13,426 nucleotides of DNA. Source: Chrysochromulina tobinii (taxonomy: Eukaryota; Haptophyta; Prymnesiales; Chrysochromulinaceae). The DNA is taken from the NCBI GenBank assembly GCA_001275005.1, contig JWZX01000286.1, positions 1-13,426 of the forward strand, given 5' to 3'. The notes under the pieces are model-generated. The model was not told where the DNA came from, searched no databases, and saw nothing but the letters and a program-made list of their open reading frames with translations. Positions within the stretch are counted from its first letter, which is position 1; each line of letters starts with the position of its first letter. The translations under genes were made by a program, and so were the position numbers. Positions 1 to 6,761 of the stretch are shown in pieces.

Positions 1-63
1 GTCGCGCCGTAGGGCGACGGTGTCGTGGTGGTTCTCGTCGTGACCGACCCCTTATGAGGAGCC

Positions 64-81
64 AAGTAAGTAAGTAAGTAA
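64..81 (+). repeat. AAGT tetranucleotide microsatellite
   Basis: Four and a half perfect copies of AAGT. Read in another phase the array is overlapping GTAAGT, which equals the consensus eukaryotic 5' splice donor, but no exon was found beside it. Confidence 0.85.
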
Positions 82-170
82 CAACGCCAACTGGCAGCGT
101 ACACGTGGCGTCCGAGGGGGTCTCCCCCAGGCATACGAAGCGTGTACGGTGTTACGTGATTAACCCGCCG

Positions 171-210
171 CCCCCCGCGCGCGCGCCGCGCGCGGGCCCG
201 CGGCGCGCCC
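171..210. repeat. CG-alternating tract with palindrome
   Basis: A nearly pure G/C block with alternating CG dinucleotides contains a perfect 12-bp palindrome at 191-202 (CGCGGGCCCGCG). Alternating purine-pyrimidine CG DNA is known to favour Z-DNA, and the palindrome could form a hairpin. No function can be assigned. Confidence 0.7.
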
Positions 211-613
211 CGAACACGATAAATTACCGATTGGTCGGGTACGAATTGGTATACGATGCTATCGGATAACGATTGAGCGGACGCGATCGGATAGCCGCTC
301 GAAGACGGCGCGCAGGGCGCGGCGACTCGACCCAATAAATGTGCAAATAGCCGACGTACGGAACGCGAATCAAGAGACGAACCAACGGAACTGTACGAAT
401 CAAGAGGTGTACAGTACACCTCAGGCCACCTGTCCTACGACGAGGCCGTGGGTCACGAACGTGCGCCAACCGATCTGGCGCCAGTGCTGCATGCCATCGC
501 GGAGAGAGAGGGAAATGGAAAGCGTGTGCGCGGTCGAGGAGGGAGGGAAGAGGCCTTCGTAGAGTATTGGAGGCAGGGGCTGTGCGCACCCGCTCGTGAC
601 GGAGCTACAACCC

Positions 614-1726
614 TCATGGCGCGTCGCTACCGCTGTTGCCGTGATTCATCACTGGTGTGAAAGGAGGCGTTACGATCCTCCCGCCGTCGCTGCCGCCATG
701 AATCATTGGTGAAACTGGAGGCGTGCTGACCCTCGCGCCGCTCATTCCCTCGGCGGCGCGCAGTGGGGCGAAGTACGGGTGCTGCATGGCCTCGGTGGGC
801 GAGAGGCGCTCCTGGTGGTCGTAGCGCAGCAGCTTATCGAGCAAGTCCACCGCCTCGGGCGACACAAGGTGCTGATTGTCCGGATTCAGGAATTTGGACC
901 ATGGCTTGCGAGCGTGCCTGCCGAGGATGCCATCAAAGTGCGGGTCGAGCTCGAGGTTGTACTTGTCGAGGTAGTCGAAGAGCTCTTCGGTGCCGAGCAC
1001 CTTGACAATCTTGACAAGCTGGTCATAGTTGTCGTGCCCGTGGAAAAAGGGCTCCTTGCGAAAGATCATCCCCGCGAACATGCAGCCGAGCGACCACATG
1101 TCGAGGGCGTAGTCATAGTCCTGTAGGTCGACAAGCAGCTCGGGGCCCTTGAAGTAGCGCGATGCGACACGCACATTGTACTCGCGCTCGGGATGGTAGA
1201 ACTCGGCCAGCCCCCAGTCGATCAGCCTTAGCCTCCGCTTCTCGTGATCGATCATCACGTTGTGCGGCTTGACGTCGCGGTGCATGATGCCGTGACTGTG
1301 GCAGAACTCGAGCGCCTTGAGGAGCTCGAAGATGTAGTAGCGGATGTCGAAGTCGGTAAACGTGGGGTAGAGCACCTTGAAATCCGTGTTGTTCACGTAC
1401 TCGAAGATGAGACACGGAGTCTTTGACTGCGGGTCGCGCACGATGTCGAGCAGCCGGATGATGTTCGTGCCACCGGCCAGGTTCTGCAGGATCTTGATCT
1501 CGCGCTTGATCTTCTTCTTCTTGACGGGCTTCAGGATCTTGATGATCACCTTTGTGCCCGTCGCCACTTGGATGCCCTCAAAGACCTCCGAATACTTGCC
1601 GCGGCCCACCTTGCGCACCACCTCGTAGTCGTCCTGCTCGCCCCATTGTACCTGAAGCGACTCGTAATCCCAAAATTCCTTGGGGCGCGTGGAGAGCGCG
1701 TTCGCGTGCCACCGTGCAACCACCAT
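614..1726 (-). CDS. Casein kinase 2 catalytic subunit alpha
   Basis: Constitutively active, acidophilic Ser/Thr kinase of the nucleus and cytoplasm; in eukaryotes it normally forms a tetramer with two CK2 beta subunits. The 370-residue product carries every hallmark: [11 protein letters not shown] near the N-terminus, P-loop GRGKYSEVF (41-49), catalytic Lys63, the basic patch [15 protein letters not shown] (66-80) used for substrate and heparin binding, [10 protein letters not shown] (149-158) with catalytic Asp151, the CK2-specific DWG (170-172) in place of DFG, and [16 protein letters not shown] (185-200). The frame is open upstream to 1759, but there is no ATG before 1726; the ATG at 1726 gives an N-terminus that aligns with known CK2 alpha proteins. 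No intron is visible. The C-terminal 40 residues are a duplicated unit with TPP and SP/TP sites. The gene shares a promoter region with the divergent gene at 1955. Identification is near certain; the symbol is left blank because paralogue naming is unknown. Confidence 0.97.
   Translation of the reverse strand: MVVARWHANALSTRPKEFWDYESLQVQWGEQDDYEVVRKVGRGKYSEVFEGIQVATGTKVIIKILKPVKKKKIKREIKILQNLAGGTNIIRLLDIVRDPQSKTPCLIFEYVNNTDFKVLYPTFTDFDIRYYIFELLKALEFCHSHGIMHRDVKPHNVMIDHEKRRLRLIDWGLAEFYHPEREYNVRVASRYFKGPELLVDLQDYDYALDMWSLGCMFAGMIFRKEPFFHGHDNYDQLVKIVKVLGTEELFDYLDKYNLELDPHFDGILGRHARKPWSKFLNPDNQHLVSPEAVDLLDKLLRYDHQERLSPTEAMQHPYFAPLRAAEGMSGARVSTPPVSPMIHGGSDGGRIVTPPFTPVMNHGNSGSDAP
629..733 (-). repeat. 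Tandem duplication encoding the CK2 alpha tail
   Basis: Residues 332-348 and 350-366 align with an 18-residue (54-bp) period: Arg332/Arg350, Thr335/Thr353, Pro336-Pro337/Pro354-Pro355, Ser339-Pro/Thr357-Pro and Gly348/Gly366. The DNA copies are diverged but recognisable by eye. Each copy encodes two Ser/Thr-Pro sites. Confidence 0.75.
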
Positions 1727-1954
1727 CGTCACACTTGCCGCCCGCGCCACGGCGCGCACCGATTCCCGGCACGTGCAAGGGAAGGGCGCGCGTTCTGCGA
1801 GAGTGTCACTCGACGCGTGACGGCGCTAAAAAAATCCGTTTACTCCTCGTAAACACTCTTCTTCAAGTCTTCAACACTCATTCCCAGTAGCGCACTCATT
1901 CCAAGTGTTTCCCGCCCGTTCTCGGGTCAAAAGAGCACAGAAAAACCACACTCC
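1727..1954. promoter_or_regulatory. Bidirectional promoter region, CK2 alpha / Myb-Tudor gene
   Basis: The 228 bp between two divergent start codons must hold both core promoters. Visible elements are ACGCGT at 1813-1818 (the MluI cell-cycle box of yeast), GGCGCTAAAAAAA at 1822-1834 (resembling an E2F site read on the minus strand), and a repeated CACTCATTCC motif near 1875-1905. No clear TATA box. Element identities are sequence resemblance only. Confidence 0.4.
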
Positions 1955-3661
1955 ATGGCGGCGGCCGCGGTCAAGCTGCGCCAGCTGGAGGAGTACATCG
2001 CCAAGGGCTCCAAGGCGGTGCAGGACGCGTTCGCAACGCTGCGCGCAGAACAAGGCGATCTCAAGAGCAAGTCTGCCGCCGGCAATAGCACGGCCAAAGA
2101 GTACACCGAGCAACTCGCAGCTTTGCGCAACGAGGTCAAGGATCTGAAAAAGCAGAAGCAAGCCGCGGAGAAGCAGATCGTCACCCTTGAGGAGGCCTTG
2201 GACGTCGCGCGCGAGGACCTGAATGGCGCCCGCGACGAGGTCGATGAGAAGGACATGGAGATCCTCAAGCTGCAAAAGCAGGTGGGCGATGCAAGGTTGG
2301 CCATCAAGGTTGGCCATCCCGCCTCAGTGGCAAAGGTGGCGCCGGCGCCACGAGCAACCTCCGACTCGCCACTATTTGCAGCTGCCTCCGCAAAAAAGCA
2401 GCCTGCGGCACCGGCACCGGCACCGGCACCGGCACCGGCACCGGCATCGTCGGCGCGGGCACAACTGGCCGCCCAAGCGGTCGCAGCGGCTGCGCCCGCA
2501 CCCGCGGCGGCGGAGGTCTTGCGGCCCGGCCGCAAGGATTGCGCGTACTGCGGCAAGGTGCTTTCGGCGCCGCGCTACCTGATCTGCCACCTCAATTACT
2601 GCCCGAAGGCACCGGGAACTGCCGAGAAAACAGCGGGAAATGCCGAGGAGGATGAGCAGGAGGACGAGGGGGCTGCCGATGGCGATCAGATGGAATTCGA
2701 CGACGAGGAAGTCCTCCCGGCCACCAAAGGGGGGGTCGAGGAGGCGGATGACGAGGAGGGGGACGACGACCTCTTCGAGAACGGCGCGTCCACGATGGCG
2801 CCCGCGACGGCGCCGCTGACCGTCGGCATGAAAGTGCGCGCACGCTGGGGCGCCACCACTGGCACTGCGCAGAACTTCAGCCACTTTTACCCAGGGCGCA
2901 TCATCAAGGTTCACCCCGACAAGACGGTCGATATCCACTACGACGACGGCGACAAGGAGTTGAATGTGCGCCCGTACTTCGTGCAGGCTCTTGCCACGCA
3001 ATCGAAGGCGCCCGCCGCCGCCGCGCTGCCACCGCCACCGCCGCCCGCCGCGCGCGGCAAGGCTCCCGCCGCCGCCGCGCCGCCACCACCGCCCGCCGCC
3101 ACCAAGAAGCGCAAGTCAGCGGATGGTGCCGGTCCGTCTGCTGCTGCGGCCCCCGCACCCGCGGTTACGCTTCTTGCGGAGGCGCCCATCTCGATGCGCA
3201 AGCCCAACCGCTCGTCAGCCAACTATGACGAGGGTGCCATGTATGAGCCGCACCTCAAGACGCGCCGTGTCGAGCCGGAACCTGCCGAGCAGCCTCGGGC
3301 GCCGCGCACAAAGCCGTCGCCCGCCAAGCCCGCCGCCGACCCCCCCGCCCCTGCTGCCTCCGCCTCCGGCGCCGGCGGCAGCACCTTGCGGGCGTTGGGA
3401 GAGGCGCTCAATGCTACGACCTCCCGGACGTCCCTGGGCGGCGCCGCCCAGAAGAGCCTAGGCGAAAGCCAGCAAGGCGGCGGCCAGCGCGTGATGTTCT
3501 CTGTGGAGGAGTCTTCACAGCTGCGCTCCCTCTACGCGATCTATGGCCCTAAGTGGGCCGTGATCCTAAAAGCGGGTCAGTTCCACCCGAAGCGCACCAG
3601 CGTCAGCCTCAAGGACCGGGCGCGCCAACTCGGCCTCAAGCAAGAGGATCCAGATGACTGA
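1955..3661 (+). CDS. Coiled-coil/C2HC zinc-finger/Tudor/telobox-like Myb protein
   Basis: A 568-residue, probably nuclear protein; I do not recognise a named orthologue. Domains in order: a charged heptad-rich coiled coil (about 5-118); an Ala-Pro tract (151-164); a C2HC zinc finger with Cys196, Cys199, His212 and Cys216; an acidic stretch (229-275); a Tudor/Agenet-like barrel (288-348) with VGMKVRARW, FYPGRIIKV and VDIHYDDGD; Pro/Ala linkers with a KKRK nuclear localisation motif (384-387); and a C-terminal Myb/SANT-like domain (about 512-562) ending RTSVSLKDRARQLGLK. That last segment closely resembles helix 3 of TRF-type telomere-repeat binding proteins. Tudor domains usually read methylated Lys/Arg, so a chromatin or telomere adaptor is inferred. 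The start is an ATG just after the divergent promoter and the coiled coil begins at once. No intron. The function is inference; the domain calls are firmer. Confidence 0.85.
   Translation: MAAAAVKLRQLEEYIAKGSKAVQDAFATLRAEQGDLKSKSAAGNSTAKEYTEQLAALRNEVKDLKKQKQAAEKQIVTLEEALDVAREDLNGARDEVDEKDMEILKLQKQVGDARLAIKVGHPASVAKVAPAPRATSDSPLFAAASAKKQPAAPAPAPAPAPAPASSARAQLAAQAVAAAAPAPAAAEVLRPGRKDCAYCGKVLSAPRYLICHLNYCPKAPGTAEKTAGNAEEDEQEDEGAADGDQMEFDDEEVLPATKGGVEEADDEEGDDDLFENGASTMAPATAPLTVGMKVRARWGATTGTAQNFSHFYPGRIIKVHPDKTVDIHYDDGDKELNVRPYFVQALATQSKAPAAAALPPPPPPAARGKAPAAAAPPPPPAATKKRKSADGAGPSAAAAPAPAVTLLAEAPISMRKPNRSSANYDEGAMYEPHLKTRRVEPEPAEQPRAPRTKPSPAKPAADPPAPAASASGAGGSTLRALGEALNATTSRTSLGGAAQKSLGESQQGGGQRVMFSVEESSQLRSLYAIYGPKWAVILKAGQFHPKRTSVSLKDRARQLGLKQEDPDD
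2407..2446 (+). repeat. GGCACC hexanucleotide repeat (Ala-Pro tract)
   Basis: Six perfect GGCACC copies plus a partial one, inside the Myb/Tudor gene. It encodes alternating Ala-Pro between the coiled coil and the zinc finger, probably a stiff extended linker that may vary in length between strains. Confidence 0.9.
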
Positions 3662-4204
3662 CTCACATGAACGACCCGACTGCTGCGTCGTATGAGGCGG
3701 CGGCAGGTGAGCGAGGCCAGCGGCAATGAATTGCGCCGCGGCCTGTGCTACAAGTGCATGATTGTTGCGAGGCAGCGAAGAGCACTGGGCCCTTGCCCAG
3801 TACGGCCTCGCCCAGACTCGTGCAGAGCACAGCCCATTGATATCGCAGATCGAGAGTCGGGCCCACCGCCCGGCGCGCGCGGCACGACACGTACGCTCCG
3901 AGGTGTCATGTGATTCCGAGCGAACGGGATCAAAAAGTCTGCCTGTACAGCGCAGATGCGAAGCGAGCGCACGACACTCGACAGGATTTTTCCAGATTTC
4001 ACGAGGTCCTAATTGCTACAGTATTTTGCGATTTCAGCGCTCGCGGAGCGCCGGTGCCTAAGGATCAGGAGCCCACCGCGAGATCCCGAGTGCGACTTGA
4101 CACTTGTCGGTGTCAAGTTGTGTGTATTCTCTATTCACGGCTCCAAATGCATCACGCATCCGCCCAGACGCGGATCGAGCCGGTTCTTACGTCTTCACCG
4201 CGTC
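3662..4204. other. Convergent intergenic region
   Basis: This lies between the stop codons of two converging genes and must contain both 3' ends. Short open frames on both strands lack motifs and are treated as chance. The only clear structure is the hairpin at 4095-4118. I found no tRNA, snoRNA box pair or mobile-element terminus. Confidence 0.5.
4095..4118. other. Perfect 9-bp inverted repeat (hairpin)
   Basis: ACTTGACAC at 4095-4103 and GTGTCAAGT at 4110-4118 are exact reverse complements around a 6-nt loop. G-U and G-C pairs could lengthen the stem in RNA. It sits 87 bp beyond the stop codon of the kinase-GRAM gene on its transcribed side if that mRNA has a 3' UTR of about 110 nt or more. 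It is not the metazoan histone stem-loop. Confidence 0.6.
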
Positions 4205-5584
4205 TCACCCGACAGTTGGCACAGTGCCCAGGGACGCCTCGCAGGCCTTGAGAATGGTGTTGAGTGCTTTGCCACGCTCGCTGAACCCGTTGAACTCGTG
4301 TGTCAATGAAGGCACGAAGTCAGAGACGGCACTGCGAGCCGTCACATGAAGCGAGCGGCCCGCTCCAGGCATCAGCTTAAATCGTTTGGCCCTCACGACC
4401 GAAACGATGTCCGCGAGCGGGACGAGTAGCTTCCTGCCGAGTGCACCCAAAAAGCAGAGGTGGTAGGTCGTGACATGCAGTTGGCCGATCGCACTGCCGA
4501 GAGAGCATGCGAATTTGCCCACGCTCGCGGAGTTCTCAGGCAGATCGAAGCACTTGATGAGCTTCGCGGGCACGAGCTTGCGGTCCAGATTGAAGTGCAT
4601 GAGGGCCTCGCGCAATCCGCTTGGAGACCCGCTCAACTCGGCGCCATCTTCTGCTTGCGATAGGCCGGCATCTCCCGCGGCCTCCTGCTCATCTGCAGGC
4701 ACCTCCTTGTCGAACAGGTTCTTGGTGGAGACCGACGAAGTGCGGCCGAGCCAGCGGTGGTCGAGAGCCTCGGCTGCAGTCATGCGCTTAGTCGGGTCGA
4801 CGACCAGCAGTTTGGAGACAAAGTCCTTCGCGTCCGCGGAGATTGGATCCCAATACGGAGAGAGGAACTTGTACGACCCGGCCTTGATCTTCTTGAACAT
4901 CTGCGCGTCGTTCTCGCCGTAAAACGGTGGAAACCCACACAGCAGAACGTACACAATCACGCCAACGGACCAGAGGTCAACCTGTGATGAGTAGCTTTTG
5001 CTCGTCAACACCTCGGGGGCAACGTAGCCAGGCGTGCCACACGCCGTCTTCATGATCACTTCGCCGGCAAGGTCGTCTGCAAAAATCTTTGAGAGCCCAA
5101 AGTCGGTGATTTTGACTGCAGCCGCATTGGAGGAGTCTTTCAGGAGGATGTTCTCCGGCTTGAGATCACGATGCGCGACGCCTCGTGAATGCAAATACTT
5201 GATGGCGTCCAGGAGTGTTATTGTTACGGTGCGAGCATCAGCCTCCGAGTAATGGCCCTTTGCGATGATGCAATCAAAAAGCTCGCCTCCGGTTAGGAGC
5301 TCGAGCACGAGGTACAGCACCTTTTCCGTCTCATAGCAGGCATGCATCTTCACGACATTCGGATGATCACATCGTGTCAGAATATCGACTTCGGCCTTCA
5401 GCATGGCAATCTTGTTGTTTGCGGGCTTCTGAATGATCTTGATCGCCACCATTTCTCCGGATTGCTTATGAACGCCAATCTTCACCTTGCTGAAATGGCC
5501 GGTGCCGATCGTGTCGCCAATGTCATACTCTGCAGTGATGGCCGTTGGGATCGCGCTGGAGATGATGGCTTCGCCTGCAGCCAT
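4205..5584 (-). CDS. CaMK-type Ser/Thr kinase with C-terminal GRAM domain
   Basis: A 459-residue protein. The kinase domain (about 20-279) has P-loop GTGHFSKV (27-34), VAIK with catalytic Lys49, HRDLKPENILL (138-148) with Asp140, DFG (161-163), CGTPGYVAPEVL (182-193), and WSVGVIVYVLLCGFPPF in subdomain IX. These features are typical of CaMK/CDPK kinases. A linker (281-323) rich in Glu, Ala and Ser follows. Residues 327-343, ALMHFNLDRKLVPAKLI, resemble the calmodulin-binding segment of CaMKII. Residues 344-446 match a GRAM domain: LPENSASVGKFACSL, a YHLCFLG core and KLLVPLADIVSVVRAK. GRAM domains are PH-like folds that bind membrane lipids. No EF-hands are present, so it is not a CDPK. The start is fixed by an in-frame TAA two codons upstream. 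No intron. The kinase call is very secure and GRAM is strong; the calmodulin segment is inferred. Confidence 0.93.
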   Translation of the reverse strand: MAAGEAIISSAIPTAITAEYDIGDTIGTGHFSKVKIGVHKQSGEMVAIKIIQKPANNKIAMLKAEVDILTRCDHPNVVKMHACYETEKVLYLVLELLTGGELFDCIIAKGHYSEADARTVTITLLDAIKYLHSRGVAHRDLKPENILLKDSSNAAAVKITDFGLSKIFADDLAGEVIMKTACGTPGYVAPEVLTSKSYSSQVDLWSVGVIVYVLLCGFPPFYGENDAQMFKKIKAGSYKFLSPYWDPISADAKDFVSKLLVVDPTKRMTAAEALDHRWLGRTSSVSTKNLFDKEVPADEQEAAGDAGLSQAEDGAELSGSPSGLREALMHFNLDRKLVPAKLIKCFDLPENSASVGKFACSLGSAIGQLHVTTYHLCFLGALGRKLLVPLADIVSVVRAKRFKLMPGAGRSLHVTARSAVSDFVPSLTHEFNGFSERGKALNTILKACEASLGTVPTVG

Positions 5585-5661
5585 GAATTAACGAAGGCCT
5601 TGCCGCGATCGTGCACGCCGATTCGCGGGGCAGTTACGTCCAGGGTGACGAAACCCGCAAA
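5585..5661. promoter_or_regulatory. Short divergent spacer, kinase-GRAM / methyltransferase
   Basis: Only 77 bp separate the kinase ATG (5584, minus) from the first ATG of the methyltransferase frame (5662, plus). The two 5' ends are therefore very close or overlapping, or the methyltransferase uses a later ATG (5746 or 5797). No TATA-like element is visible. Confidence 0.35.
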
Positions 5662-6552
5662 ATGCTTCGGAGCTTTCTTCTACCACCTGCTGACGGTCTA
5701 CATGTAACCGCAACCGCGGTCCAGGCCGGATCCATTGCAGAATGCATGCGCGATCCTTTTGTGCCAGGATCTCTGAACGCCAAGAAGTCCAAGTCCATGC
5801 TGGCGGTCCTCCTGCTGAGTCTCAGTCCCATCACGAGCACTTTTTTGGACGAGAAGGGCAAGCCGGTCTCCAAGAGCAAGGAGAGCGTCGAGCACGCGCT
5901 GATCCGGAGGCACATTTCAAAGCAGTCTTGTGGTGTGCTTGAGCTGGGTGCTCGGTACGGCACGTCTTCTTGCGCAATCGCACACCACATAGATCGCAAG
6001 GACGCTATTGTCAGCGTCGAGGCCGACCCATCGGTTTCACCAGCGACCGCGCGCAACCTGCGCGAGAATAATTGCTCGAACCATTTGATCAGCGGCGTGG
6101 TTGCGACGCGTCCCATGGTGCGATCCAAGCGGCGGAATGGCTCGGGTTACACGAATTATTTTGAGGTCCTGCATGCAGATGGGAAGCAGGCTGCTGCCGC
6201 CATCGCAAACGAGTCCTCGATCGCGTACACGCCCACGCAGCTCGAGCGCACGTATGGTGTGCGCTTCGACTCCATGGTCGTCGACTGCGAGGGCTGCTTC
6301 GACGCGTTTGTGTCTTCATTCCCTGGATTCGTGTCTCGAATAGAAACCATCATACTGGAGGCCGACTATGGCATGGGCATGCAGCGTCTGGGCTATGCGA
6401 ATTATACCGCGCTCGAGCAATCGCTCCACGCTATGGGCTTCGGAACCGTCGAGCGCTTCGACCATCCGTGCTGTCGGAAGCCACCATTCAATCAGATCCC
6501 CATGATGGTGTTCAAGCAGGCGATGCGCAACGGGCCCATGACCTGCGCTTAG
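5662..6552 (+). CDS. FkbM-type SAM-dependent methyltransferase
   Basis: Class I methyltransferase of the FkbM (Methyltransf_21) type, a family that O-methylates sugars, lipids and other small molecules; the substrate here is unknown. In the 296-residue version, SAM-binding motif I is VLELGARYGTSS (about 92-103), motif II is the acidic VSVEADP (117-123), and VVDCEGCFD (206-214) matches the conserved IDVEG segment. ETIILEADYG and a late FDHPCCRKPPFNQIP segment follow. The frame is open upstream to 5611 but begins there with GTG, not ATG. The first ATG, 5662, has an A at -3; ATGs at 5746 and 5797 are alternatives, all before the catalytic core. A hydrophobic stretch, MLAVLLLSLSPITSTFL (46-62), could be a signal anchor, which would fit an endomembrane enzyme. 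No intron. The family is fairly secure; start and location are inferred. Confidence 0.78.
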   Translation: MLRSFLLPPADGLHVTATAVQAGSIAECMRDPFVPGSLNAKKSKSMLAVLLLSLSPITSTFLDEKGKPVSKSKESVEHALIRRHISKQSCGVLELGARYGTSSCAIAHHIDRKDAIVSVEADPSVSPATARNLRENNCSNHLISGVVATRPMVRSKRRNGSGYTNYFEVLHADGKQAAAAIANESSIAYTPTQLERTYGVRFDSMVVDCEGCFDAFVSSFPGFVSRIETIILEADYGMGMQRLGYANYTALEQSLHAMGFGTVERFDHPCCRKPPFNQIPMMVFKQAMRNGPMTCA

Positions 6553-6761
6553 TTGACATGTGGACTACAATTGTATGTTGACATGTTCAACGCTTGTATG
6601 GAAGCAGCAGGGGGGGGGGCGTCGGGAATCCCGATTCCCTGTGCGGTCGGTGTACGGTCGGTGTGGCGGTCCGTCGCCATACGTCGCTAAAATCATACTA
6701 AAATCATGTGCTTGTAAAATGACGAAGCGCGTTTCTGTGTGAATGGACCAATCCTCAATTC

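Larger units (their letters stand above)
1..613. other. Left-end region without a supported gene
   Basis: No reading frame here has recognisable protein character. The longest minus-strand frame (224-589) is rich in Arg, Pro and Leu and has no motif, as expected for a chance frame in GC-rich DNA. The stretch holds a tetranucleotide array (64-81) and a CG-alternating palindromic block (about 171-210). It lies downstream of the CK2 alpha stop codon, so part of it is probably that gene's 3' UTR. I saw no tRNA-like cloverleaf or B-box. Confidence 0.5.

Noticed and set aside
224-589. Minus-strand 121-codon frame
   Set aside because: Arg/Pro/Leu-rich composition with no motif, typical of chance frames in GC-rich DNA.
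1727-1759. N-terminal extension of CK2 alpha by 11 residues
   Set aside because: It would start at GTG; the ATG at 1726 gives the N-terminus expected for CK2 alpha.
1927-2556. Minus-strand 209-codon frame opposite the Myb/Tudor gene
   Set aside because: Ala/Ser-rich shadow of the coiled-coil and Ala-Pro coding sequence.
3910-4309. Plus-strand frames across the convergent spacer
   Set aside because: No recognisable motifs, overlap each other in different phases, and run into the antisense of the kinase-GRAM gene.
5611-5661. Methyltransferase start at 5611
   Set aside because: The codon at 5611 is GTG and lies only 26 bp from the divergent kinase ATG; the first ATG is at 5662.
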